Source: Oryzibacter oryziterrae
GTDB taxonomy: Bacteria; Pseudomonadota; Alphaproteobacteria; Rhizobiales; Pleomorphomonadaceae
NCBI RefSeq assembly: GCF_021864535.1
Contig: NZ_JAKJIC010000012.1
Coordinates: 91,463 to 155,462 of the forward strand
Direction of reading: 5' to 3'
DNA: 64,000 nucleotides
Below, piece by piece: positions 17,406 to 25,020 of the stretch (positions are counted from its first letter, which is position 1; each line of letters begins with the position of its first letter). The notes beneath the pieces were generated by a model that saw nothing but the letters and a program-made list of their open reading frames with translations, was not told where the DNA came from and searched no databases. The translations under genes were made by a program, and so were the position numbers.

Positions 17406-17705
17406 TCAACTTTCGCCGCGATGATCCTTGTCCACATGGCCGAGATCACGCTCCGGAGCGATGACATCGCGCACGCGCTGCTTGAGATCCTTGGGACCGG
17501 GAAATCCGCCGTCCTTCTTGCGTTCCCACACGATTTCGTCGCCGACGCGGATCTCGAACACGCCGCCTGTGCCGGGGATCAGGGCGACTTCGCCGAGGTC
17601 GGTTCCGAAGGTGGACAGCAACTCCTGAGCCATCCAGGCGGAGCGCAACAGCCATTGGCATTGGGTACAAAACTGAATGGACACGCGGGGCTTGCTGTCG
17701 GACAC
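17406..17705 (-). CDS. SelT/SelW/SelH family (Rdx) redox protein, Cys version
   Basis: A 99-residue protein. The start is a GTG at 17705, decided by an excellent AGGGAGG Shine-Dalgarno five bases upstream; the ATG-initiated frame 65 codons earlier is not family-like. The sequence begins VSDSKPRVSIQFCTQCQWLLRSAWMAQELL, with the CxxC redox motif where selenoproteins have CxxU, then GEVALIPGTGGVFEIRVGDEIVWERK and GGFPGPKDLKQRVRD, the C-terminal signature of the Rdx family. It has a thioredoxin-like fold; the biological role in bacteria is poorly defined. It is divergent from the DUF6455 gene. Confidence 0.9.
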   Translation of the reverse strand: MSDSKPRVSIQFCTQCQWLLRSAWMAQELLSTFGTDLGEVALIPGTGGVFEIRVGDEIVWERKKDGGFPGPKDLKQRVRDVIAPERDLGHVDKDHRGES

Positions 17706-17803
17706 GATCACCTCCCTGAAGCTTTGACCCAGATCATCGCAGCAGGCGGTGTTTGCTGCAAACCTGATCAGCGTGAAAATTGTGCATTGATGGAGGGTCA
17801 CAC

Positions 17804-18103
17804 ATGTCCACTGAACCGTCCTCCAAAGCTGAAGGCAAAGCCGAATGCGGCTGCGGCGGGCACGAACGCCCGGAAGCCGAACTGATGCAGCGTATGGCAA
17901 AGACGCTGGATACCGACCATCTGCTGGCCGGAATCGAACGCAAGCTGGCCTCCGATCGCTGCCACGCCTGCACGGATCTCGATGCCTGCAAGGTCTGGCT
18001 CGACATCACCTCGATCCGAGGTGCGGTGAAGGCACCCAAGTTCTGCCGCAACGCCGACCTGTTCGACGATCTGGCCAACGACGCCGCGGCGTCGTCCTTC
18101 TGA
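17804..18103 (+). CDS. DUF6455 family cysteine-containing protein
   Basis: A 99-residue protein, started at the ATG at 17804 with GGAGG seven bases upstream. The N-terminus holds a CGCGGH cluster. The core is LMQRMAKTLDTDHLLAGIERKL followed by CHACTDLDACKVWLDI and APKFCRNADLFDDL, the cysteine pattern of DUF6455. No signal peptide is visible, so it is probably cytoplasmic; the Cys spacing would suit metal or Fe-S binding, but this is inference. It is divergently arranged with the SelT/W-type gene at 98 bases distance. A 10-base inverted repeat belonging to a dispersed element follows at 18143. Confidence 0.75.
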   Translation: MSTEPSSKAEGKAECGCGGHERPEAELMQRMAKTLDTDHLLAGIERKLASDRCHACTDLDACKVWLDITSIRGAVKAPKFCRNADLFDDLANDAAASSF

Positions 18104-18142
18104 GGCAAGGGCAAGCGCCCTGCCCTGACCCAAGACGTGAGA

Positions 18143-18215
18143 CCAATGCGTCGGGATGCCGACGCATTGGAGCTATCAGGATATTTCGAATTTCTCATCT
18201 GCCTCGGGGCACGAG
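18143..18215. repeat. Dispersed palindromic element, copy 1
   Basis: CCAATGCGTC (18143-18152) pairs perfectly with GACGCATTGG (18161-18170) and is followed by TTCGAATTTCTCATCTGC. The same order, GACGCATTGG then TTCGAATTTCTCATTTGC, occurs at 32899-32940, where the second half becomes a long palindrome. No transposase is linked to it. The hairpin has no T-run, so it is not a classic terminator for the DUF6455 gene. Confidence 0.75.
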
Positions 18216-18241
18216 GCTTGCGATGCCGCCTTGCGCCGCCA

Positions 18242-19939
18242 TCAGGCGGCGGGGCGCTGTTCCTCGGCCAAGTCCGGTGACGCGTCCGCGTCGGACGCGG
18301 CAGCCGGATCGGCCTCGTCCACCGTCAACGCGGCGAAGCTCTCGCCGACCTCGGCTTCAGCCTCGGCATCGGGCGCGGTGCGGGCCGGGGCGACGTCGCC
18401 TTGCGCCTTGCGGGCGAACTCCAGGAAGGCCTTGGCAGATAGCGGCGGCGAATAGATATAGCCCTGTGCTGTGGCGACACCGATGGATTTCAGATGCTCG
18501 ACCTGATCGGTGCGCTCGACACCCTCGGCGATGATGCCGAGACCGAGCTGATTGCCGAGATCCACCAGCGTATCGACGATGGTCTGCGAGGAATGGTCGG
18601 TGCCGATGTGATCGATGAACATCTTGTCGATCTTGATGATGTCCACGCCGAGCTTCTGCAGATAGGCAAGACCACCGTGGCCGGTGCCGAAGTCGTCGAT
18701 CGCGACCTGCGATCCCAGCGCCTGGATGCGACCGATGATGGCGCGCGACAGCGCGATGTCCTTGAGGGGATGCTGCTCGGTGACCTCGAAGCAGAGCTGC
18801 TCGTAGCGGATGAGGCTGTCGCCGTAGATCTGCTTGATATCCTCCATGATCTCAAGGTCGTTGAAATGCATGGCGGTGAGGTTGATGGACAGCTTGAACC
18901 CGGGATTGCGGTTGTAGAGCTCGCCGACATCGCTGACGGTCTGGGTCATCAGCTGGCGGGTGATGTCGCGAATGAGGCCGGTCGCCTCGGCATAGGGCAG
19001 GAACTGGCCGGGCGGAACCATGGTGCCGTCGGGCCGCAGCCAGCGAACCAGAACCTCGCAGCCGCGGATCTCACCGGTGAAGAGGTCGAAGACCGGCTGG
19101 TAATAGGGAATGAACTCGCGATTGCGGACAGCACGGGAGAAGGCATCGCCTTCAGAGGCACGCAGCGTGGTCCACAGAGCAAAGCCGAAGGCCAGCACAC
19201 CGCCGATGGTGGCCATGACGATGGTCATGGTGCGCAGCGAGTTGATGTTGGAGAGCGCGGCGGCCGTCGATGCCGTGACCATCACCTTGATGGGATAGCG
19301 CTCGGAAACGGCGTTCTCGATGATGGTGTCGGACTCGCTGGTCGGCTGCCAGTTGCCCACCTGCTTCATCCATTCGGCACCATCCTCAAGATAGACGCCG
19401 ACAATCGCATTGTCCTGGAAATAGGACGCGCCGGCCTCGATATCGAGGGCCTGCATGGACAGGCGCGCGACCAGGCGGTTGTGATCGTTGATGCGCAGGG
19501 TGACGATAGCCTGCCGCATCGTCTTGCGGTCTGAGAGGATGCCGAGCATGACGGTCGGATCGCCCTGCTCCGTGGCCGGCAGCCTGGCCGGCTGGGCAAG
19601 CGCGCCCATGGGCTCGCTGCACATCAGCGCACCCGTCTCGTCGGCGATGCCGATCTGGCTGACATATTTCGAGCCGAAGGCCTTCAGGCCGAAGAACTGG
19701 CGGCTCTCCGCGCTGCAGTCCTCGTGATTGGACGTGCGAATTTCGCTGAGCAGGGACAGCGCCTCGCCGGTGGCGACTTCGGCGCGCTCAAGATACTGGG
19801 CCGCGATGTAGCGCGCCTCTTGCCGCCCCAGGGACAGGGCGTGATGGGACAGGACGTATTCGGACAGCGCAATGGGAGCACCGGTCACGAAAACCGTCAC
19901 CCCGATCAATCGTATCCATTTGACCAGCCTGTGACCCAC
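18242..19939 (-). CDS. EAL-domain cyclic di-GMP phosphodiesterase with periplasmic CSS-motif sensor
   Basis: About 565 residues if the GTG at 19939 (AAGGGCGG upstream) is the start. An ATG far upstream at 20173 would add 78 residues of non-coding-like sequence. Layout: membrane segment (WIRLIGVTVFVTGAPIALSEY), periplasmic CSS-type domain with cysteines in NHEDCSAES and ALMCSEP, a second membrane segment near TMTIVMATIGGVLAFGFALW, then an EAL domain. The EAL motif is written EVLVRW, with other catalytic residues present (SINLTAMHF, CFEVTEQ, AIDDFGTGHGGL, IKIDKMF, AEGVE). Such proteins degrade c-di-GMP when the periplasmic disulfide is reduced. The C-terminal 50 residues are an acidic Ala-rich tail. 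Confidence 0.9.
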   Translation of the reverse strand: MGHRLVKWIRLIGVTVFVTGAPIALSEYVLSHHALSLGRQEARYIAAQYLERAEVATGEALSLLSEIRTSNHEDCSAESRQFFGLKAFGSKYVSQIGIADETGALMCSEPMGALAQPARLPATEQGDPTVMLGILSDRKTMRQAIVTLRINDHNRLVARLSMQALDIEAGASYFQDNAIVGVYLEDGAEWMKQVGNWQPTSESDTIIENAVSERYPIKVMVTASTAAALSNINSLRTMTIVMATIGGVLAFGFALWTTLRASEGDAFSRAVRNREFIPYYQPVFDLFTGEIRGCEVLVRWLRPDGTMVPPGQFLPYAEATGLIRDITRQLMTQTVSDVGELYNRNPGFKLSINLTAMHFNDLEIMEDIKQIYGDSLIRYEQLCFEVTEQHPLKDIALSRAIIGRIQALGSQVAIDDFGTGHGGLAYLQKLGVDIIKIDKMFIDHIGTDHSSQTIVDTLVDLGNQLGLGIIAEGVERTDQVEHLKSIGVATAQGYIYSPPLSAKAFLEFARKAQGDVAPARTAPDAEAEAEVGESFAALTVDEADPAAASDADASPDLAEEQRPAA

Positions 19940-20244
19940 GCTACGCCGCCCTTCTGGGCTAGGTCCGTGCCGACGACCTCCATTCTGGACATCGCAAGGG
20001 CAATCGGGACTTGATTTCCTATCGCCAAAGACTGTTGCTAGCGGTCGATGAAGAAAGGGTTTGCAAATGTGAAAATTAGAAAGATCTGCAAATTGCGAGA
20101 GGCTATGGTTTTCATCCCGTAAACGAGCACCGACCGAGAAAAACCTTGTGCTTGCAGCGACTTTTGGCCACAATGCGGGCCTTATTTCAGTTGCGCAGCC
20201 ATTGCCCGTCAGGCTCGGGATTCGATTACACTTGGGAGTAAGAA
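19940..20244. other. Intergenic region between divergent genes
   Basis: These 305 bases separate the EAL-protein gene (minus) from the first long exported protein (plus). Nothing gene-like is supported. The start of the plus-strand gene has TTGGGAGTAAGAA just before its ATG at 20245 (GGGAG as Shine-Dalgarno). The promoters for both genes should lie here, but I could not pick convincing -35/-10 boxes. Confidence 0.4.
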
Positions 20245-21459
20245 ATGGGTTTTCGTTATCGTTTGACTACGTCGGTCACCGCAATCGTCGTCTTCGCCGG
20301 GCTGACCGGGACGGGCTATGCCGCGACGCCGGAAGAGTTCACTGCTGCGTTGACCAAGCTGGTCCAGTCGGCCCCCAAGGGCGGCTCGATCACCCTGGGC
20401 ACGCCGACTGAGCAGGACGGTGCCATCGTCTACAAGGACGTGGTGCTGAAGATGGACAAGGATGAGTCCAAGATTGCCACGCTGACTGTGACCGGTGGCG
20501 ACGTGGGCGCCGATGGCGCGGTGTCGGCCGAGACGATGCTGGCCGAGGGCGTGAGCGGCAAGTCCGAGAACAACACCTACGAGATCGAATCCTTCGAGCT
20601 CGACAATGCGGTGTTCACTGGCAAGGAAACCGGCAACAAGGTTGACTCGGTTGCCATCCAGGGCATCACCAGCACCGAAACCGGCAAGCCGGCGACCAAG
20701 ATCGACTCGATCAGCCTGGACCTGTCGGATTACGCCAACGACGTGCCGCATGGCGTTGACCTCGCCATTGAAGGCGTGCAGATCGACCCGGCGATTGCCG
20801 GCGGCGAAGGCGATGCCACGGCCCAGCAGCTCAAGGCCATGGGTTACGACAAGCTGTCGCTGAACTTCTACGGCACCGGCAGCCTGGACCAGGACAGCGG
20901 CGATCTGTCGATCGACGAGCTGACCGTTTCGGGCGACGACATGGGCTCGGTGACGCTGACCGGCGTGCTCGGCGGCTTCAGCCCCGACGTGCTCAAGCAG
21001 CTGGCCCAGCCCAACCCGCCGCCGGAAATTGCCACCAAGGTGACCCTCAAGGAAGCTGCGCTGTCCTATTATGACTCGTCGCTGGCCGGCCGCGTGATCT
21101 CCATGCAGGCCAAGGCTGCCAACCAGGAGCCGGCCGCCTTCGTCGACCAGATCACCGGCGCCCTGCCGCTGCTGCTGACGGTTGTCGGCAACCAGGGCTT
21201 CCAGGACAAGCTGGCCGCTGGCGCCACCACCTTCCTCAAGGACCCCAAGAACATCACCATCTCCGTTGCCCCGGCTACGCCGATCTCGCTGATGGACGTG
21301 TTCATGAAGGCCCAGACCGAGCCGCAGGCTCTGCCGGATACGCTGAAGGCTGACGTTGTGGCCAACCAGCCGGAAGACGACGGTGACGAAGACAGCGGCA
21401 CCGACGGCGGCGACGCTGGCACCGAAGGTGGCGACGCCGGTACCGCTCCGGCCAAGTGA
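20245..21459 (+). CDS. Exported protein of unknown function, paralogue 1 of a three-member family
   Basis: A 404-residue protein with a signal peptide (MGFRYRLTTSVTAIVVFAG, cleavage near GYAATP). The mature part is rich in alternating hydrophobic/polar strands with Gly, Asp and Thr, suggesting an extended beta structure, and ends in a low-complexity acidic tail with repeated DGGDAG. The last 130 residues (FVDQITGALPLLLTVVG to TFLKDPKNITISVAPATPISL) align with the C-termini of the genes at 21807 and 25021. I do not recognise the family; an AsmA-like or lipid-transfer fold is a guess. It has its own terminator at 21474, so it is probably monocistronic. Confidence 0.85.
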   Translation: MGFRYRLTTSVTAIVVFAGLTGTGYAATPEEFTAALTKLVQSAPKGGSITLGTPTEQDGAIVYKDVVLKMDKDESKIATLTVTGGDVGADGAVSAETMLAEGVSGKSENNTYEIESFELDNAVFTGKETGNKVDSVAIQGITSTETGKPATKIDSISLDLSDYANDVPHGVDLAIEGVQIDPAIAGGEGDATAQQLKAMGYDKLSLNFYGTGSLDQDSGDLSIDELTVSGDDMGSVTLTGVLGGFSPDVLKQLAQPNPPPEIATKVTLKEAALSYYDSSLAGRVISMQAKAANQEPAAFVDQITGALPLLLTVVGNQGFQDKLAAGATTFLKDPKNITISVAPATPISLMDVFMKAQTEPQALPDTLKADVVANQPEDDGDEDSGTDGGDAGTEGGDAGTAPAK

Positions 21460-21473
21460 TTGGACCAGGCTGT

Positions 21474-21511
21474 CCGGGCGGTGCAACGTGCATCGCCCGG
21501 CCGGCCGTTTT
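21474..21511 (+). terminator. Rho-independent terminator after exported protein 1
   Basis: CCGGGCGGTGCA (21474-21485) pairs with TGCATCGCCCGG (21489-21500) with one G-T mismatch and a 3-base loop. CCGGCCGTTTT follows. The remaining bases up to 21806 hold no supported gene. Confidence 0.65.
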
Positions 21512-21806
21512 CAGGGACTGTCGTTCCCTTAGTTGTACCCGGTCGCCTGCCCTGCCACAGCGTGAGCGCATCGAGATCGCGGCCTGGAGCCGGACCGAGC
21601 GCAGAGCTTTATGCCGCAGGGTCGCTGCCGGCAAAGTCGTCTTACGTTTCAGTTCGATGTGTTGTGTTCGGTCGCGTGCAAGCCGTGCCTCGAGGTCTTC
21701 GGGCTTGCCGATTTTTTGCCGATCACCGGATTTGTCGTCACGTTGTTTGAAGCCCGCCACCTAATCGATCGGCGGCTGCTTCCCTTTGAAGGAAGAGACA
21801 TTCACC

Positions 21807-24104
21807 ATGCGTCGCACCCAAATTCTACGCGCCGGTACCGCGCTGACCCTGTCCTTGCTGAGCACCTCCGCCTTCGCGGGCAACGCCCGGGAAGACCTAG
21901 TGATGAAATGGCTCAACGGCACGTCCCTCGGTCTCGACGTCAAGGTGGGCAGCACGTCCTATGATCCGACGACCCAGGCGGTGGTGCTGGAGAATGTGGA
22001 GCTCGGCAACATCGAGAAAGACCTGTTCTCCTTCAAGGTCAAGAACATTGCCTTCGAGGACCCGCATCTTGAAGGCCCCAACACCTTCGCCGCCCATGCG
22101 ATCCGGTCGTCGGGCTACCACATCGAGGTGCATTTCGACGTCGCCAAGTGGTTCCCTGAGTTCACCGAGCTGATCCAGAAGACCGAAGGCGGCGCCACCG
22201 GTGGCAGCGACGCGACGGCGACCGACGGCGGCGACGCCGCTGCGACCGACGGCAACTCGGGAGAGACCTCCAACGCGCCGGCGGACAAATCGGCATCGAA
22301 CAAGAAGCACGGGTCGAGCCGCGACAGTCACAAGAACAAGCAGACGCCGCCTGTCGGCGGCGACATCGCCAGCCCCGACAAGGCCGAAGGCGACGGCTCG
22401 ACGGCGACGGATACGCCCGCCGAGACGGCAACCAACACGCCGCCTCCGGTGGTGGATTATGCGGTGGACGTGGAGACGCTGACCTATGAGCGCCCAGTGT
22501 TCCCGATGACCGGGCCGGACTTCAAGTCCGGCGACAGCCTGTTCTCCAAGTATTTCGCCATTGCCCGCTGGACGACGACATTCCGCGCCGACTGGATCGA
22601 GGCCGACAATGTCTCGGTGACCACCAAGGGCGCCGGCGAAGGCGACTTCACCGCCAATTACGAAATGTACTACGTCTCGGGCATGCATGATGGCCGGGCC
22701 GAGCGCGCGGGCTTCACCAATTACGAGCAGAAGCCGGTGGAAGCCGGCGGACCGTTCAAGTCGTTCAAGATCGGTGGTGCCTATGTGATCGGCATCGACA
22801 CCAATGCGATGCTGGAGGCGATCGATCCGGCCGCCTACAAGGACGGCAAGGGCGACGGACAGCGTCGCGTGGTCTACGGCCAGTATGGCATCAACGACCT
22901 CTCGGTGGACTTCGACGGCGGCACGATGTCGCTGGGCAACTTCGAAGCGGACAGCGTCTACATGCGGCAGACCGAGAAGCCGCTGGTCTCCTCGCTGGAA
23001 AAGATCTTCAAGGATCCGAAGTCGCTGGAGAATGACCCGTTCACGGTGATTACCGACGTTCTGCCCAGCTATACCCAGCTGATGGGCGTCGACTTCATCA
23101 AGACCAGCGATTTCAAGGTCGAGGCCGGCGAGGACTTCACCTTCGGCATCGGCTCGATGAACCTGAACAACGTCGACGCCAACGGTATCGGCGCGCTGAC
23201 CTTCCGCACCATGGACGCCGAATCCAAGACGGCCAGCGCCAAGGGCAGCCTGTCGCTGCTGACCTTCCAGAACATCAAGTTCGGCAGCCTGATGTCGCTG
23301 ATCAACCTGGGCAAGTCCTCGGCGGAGAATGGCGGCGAGCCGACTCCGGCAGCGATCCGTGACGCGGTGCTGGAAGGCGGCACGCGCATCGACTTCATCG
23401 AGGCGGGGGCGCTGTCGGTGGACCTGCCGGACAATCTCAGCTTCGGCTGGGATGCGGCGGCGATCACGCTCGGCAACTACTTCAAGGCCTTGCCGCAGCG
23501 TGAGGACATCACCATCACCAATGTGCACTTCCCCACCTCGGTCATCACCGATCCGGACGTGAAGCAGCAGCTGACCGACATGGGCTATGAAACCATCTCG
23601 CTGTCCGGCGGCATGACGCTGACCTGGAATACCGAGACGGGCGACGTCGCCCTCGAGGACATGACGCTGCGCGCCAAGGACATGGGCATGGTCTCGGCCG
23701 ACGTTCACCTTGGCAACCTGCCGCTCTCCATGCTCGACAAGCCCGACGAGCTTGAAGCCCGGGTGCAGGAAGGCACGTTCGTCAGCGGCTCGATCACCTA
23801 TGGCAACTTCGGCATCGTGGAGAAGGGCTTCGAGCAGCAGGCCAAGAAGCTGAACCAGGACCCGGCGAAGTTCCGCAAGTCCACTGCCGACGCCATTCCG
23901 CTGATGCTGACCTTCCTCGACGACAAGGACATCCAGAAGGCTTTCGAAGGGCCGATCAAGGTGTTCCTGAACGACCCGAAGTCGATCACGCTGTCGGTGC
24001 AGCCGGACAAGCCGATCTCGTTTGCCAAGCTGCAGACGGTCGACACGACCACGCCGACCGCCCTGTTCAAGCTGCTGAACGTGGATGTGAAGGCCAACGA
24101 GTGA
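21807..24104 (+). CDS. Exported protein of unknown function, paralogue 2 (largest)
   Basis: A 765-residue protein. The start at 21807 (GGAAGAG upstream) gives a good signal peptide, MRRTQILRAGTALTLSLL, with cleavage near AFAGN. The mature N-terminus LVMKWLNGTSLGLDVKVG then SYDPTTQAVVLENVELG matches paralogue 3. Residues about 125-220 form a low-complexity linker rich in Asp, Thr, Ala, Ser and Lys, with DGGDA repeats also found in paralogue 1. The C-terminal part repeats a strand-rich unit and ends with the shared block QDPAKFRKSTADAIPLML plus FLNDPKSITLSVQPDKPISF. No enzyme motif is visible. It probably acts in the periplasm or at the cell surface. A strong terminator follows. Confidence 0.85.
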   Translation: MRRTQILRAGTALTLSLLSTSAFAGNAREDLVMKWLNGTSLGLDVKVGSTSYDPTTQAVVLENVELGNIEKDLFSFKVKNIAFEDPHLEGPNTFAAHAIRSSGYHIEVHFDVAKWFPEFTELIQKTEGGATGGSDATATDGGDAAATDGNSGETSNAPADKSASNKKHGSSRDSHKNKQTPPVGGDIASPDKAEGDGSTATDTPAETATNTPPPVVDYAVDVETLTYERPVFPMTGPDFKSGDSLFSKYFAIARWTTTFRADWIEADNVSVTTKGAGEGDFTANYEMYYVSGMHDGRAERAGFTNYEQKPVEAGGPFKSFKIGGAYVIGIDTNAMLEAIDPAAYKDGKGDGQRRVVYGQYGINDLSVDFDGGTMSLGNFEADSVYMRQTEKPLVSSLEKIFKDPKSLENDPFTVITDVLPSYTQLMGVDFIKTSDFKVEAGEDFTFGIGSMNLNNVDANGIGALTFRTMDAESKTASAKGSLSLLTFQNIKFGSLMSLINLGKSSAENGGEPTPAAIRDAVLEGGTRIDFIEAGALSVDLPDNLSFGWDAAAITLGNYFKALPQREDITITNVHFPTSVITDPDVKQQLTDMGYETISLSGGMTLTWNTETGDVALEDMTLRAKDMGMVSADVHLGNLPLSMLDKPDELEARVQEGTFVSGSITYGNFGIVEKGFEQQAKKLNQDPAKFRKSTADAIPLMLTFLDDKDIQKAFEGPIKVFLNDPKSITLSVQPDKPISFAKLQTVDTTTPTALFKLLNVDVKANE

Positions 24105-24133
24105 GTGTGGCTGTCGATTTCAGCTGACAATCA

Positions 24134-24162
24134 GGGGCTCGCGGTCAACGCGGGCCCTTTTT
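24134..24162 (+). terminator. Rho-independent terminator after exported protein 2
   Basis: GGGCTCGCG (24135-24143) pairs with CGCGGGCCC (24149-24157) around GTCAA and is followed by five T. It isolates the 765-residue gene from the next one. Confidence 0.85.
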
Positions 24163-24336
24163 GCGTTTGGGGGATGCTGGTCATCGCAAACCGGCGCTCA
24201 CTCCGCGCGAATGCACACCAATGACAAATTAACCCGCACTGATGGTCGCTTTTCCCTTGCAATGCCGATCAAGCGAGATAGATTTAAGGTTGCAAATCAC
24301 GAATAACTACCACCAAGAACTCAACATAGGTCCATC

Positions 24337-24717
24337 ATGATTGCAAAGCTCATCCTATCGACTGCGCTTGTCTGTCTCCCGCTCTCAGCCTCTCAAGCCG
24401 CCTGCAATCTCAAATCGGCAGCTGGCAACTGGCTTGCCACCAACTTTGATCACAACCGGACCCAGGTGAATGGCGTATCCGTGGCCGAAAGCGAGATCTG
24501 CACGGCAACGATCTCCGCGTCCACACCGACCAGCGGCAGCATCAAGGTGAAATGTGGCAAGAACCCTGTTGAGGTGAACACCATCAAGATCACGAACACG
24601 GCGACGTGCAACATGGTGGTTGGTGGCGTTGCGAAGGGGCATTTCGATTCCAACATGCAGATGTTCATCGTCAACGTCGGCACCAGTGTCTCGACCTTTG
24701 GCAACAAGACATTCTGA
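24337..24717 (+). CDS. Small exported four-cysteine protein, copy 1
   Basis: A 126-residue protein with a signal peptide (MIAKLILSTALVCLPLSASQA). The mature part has four Cys (AACNL, SEICTAT, KVKCGK, TATCNMV), which would make two disulfides, and a conserved end KGHFDSNMQMFIVN...GNKTF. It is a paralogue of the gene at 28267-28644, with the same Cys order and the same KGHFDSxMQMFI block. I do not know the family. Size and strand-rich sequence would suit a small beta-barrel. It sits between two long exported paralogues but probably has its own promoter (232-base gap, AT-rich). Confidence 0.85.
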   Translation: MIAKLILSTALVCLPLSASQAACNLKSAAGNWLATNFDHNRTQVNGVSVAESEICTATISASTPTSGSIKVKCGKNPVEVNTIKITNTATCNMVVGGVAKGHFDSNMQMFIVNVGTSVSTFGNKTF

Positions 24718-25020
24718 CGGAACCCGGCTGGGATGGCGCAACTGTTGGCGTCATCCCAAAAGGTTGTAGCGACAGGGAGCGAGCGGATGGCCCTCCCCGA
24801 TGGCGTTCACGGCGTCGGTCCTGAGATGAAGTCCAGGGCTTCCGGCGCCTTAAGCCAATGTAACTCAACGGCTCTTTAACCCTCCTCGCACCTTGTCGCC
24901 CTGCGCAAGGGGAGAAAGCCTGCGCACAATCCCGGCAAGGTGAAATCCGACTTGCACTCGCTGTGCTGCAACTATACCGGTCTTGGCGGTACGTTTTCTT
25001 GCCAAAGAATGGTGTCTTGC
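24718..25020. other. Intergenic region, no supported gene
   Basis: The 303 bases between the small Cys protein and the third long paralogue hold no credible ORF or hairpin terminator. An in-frame upstream extension of paralogue 3 to 24940 is open but reads as non-signal, Cys-containing sequence, so I treat it as leader. Confidence 0.4.

Noticed and set aside
21897..23708. A 603-codon minus-strand open frame
   Set aside because: Antisense to the 765-residue exported protein, which has a signal peptide, Shine-Dalgarno and paralogues on both sides.
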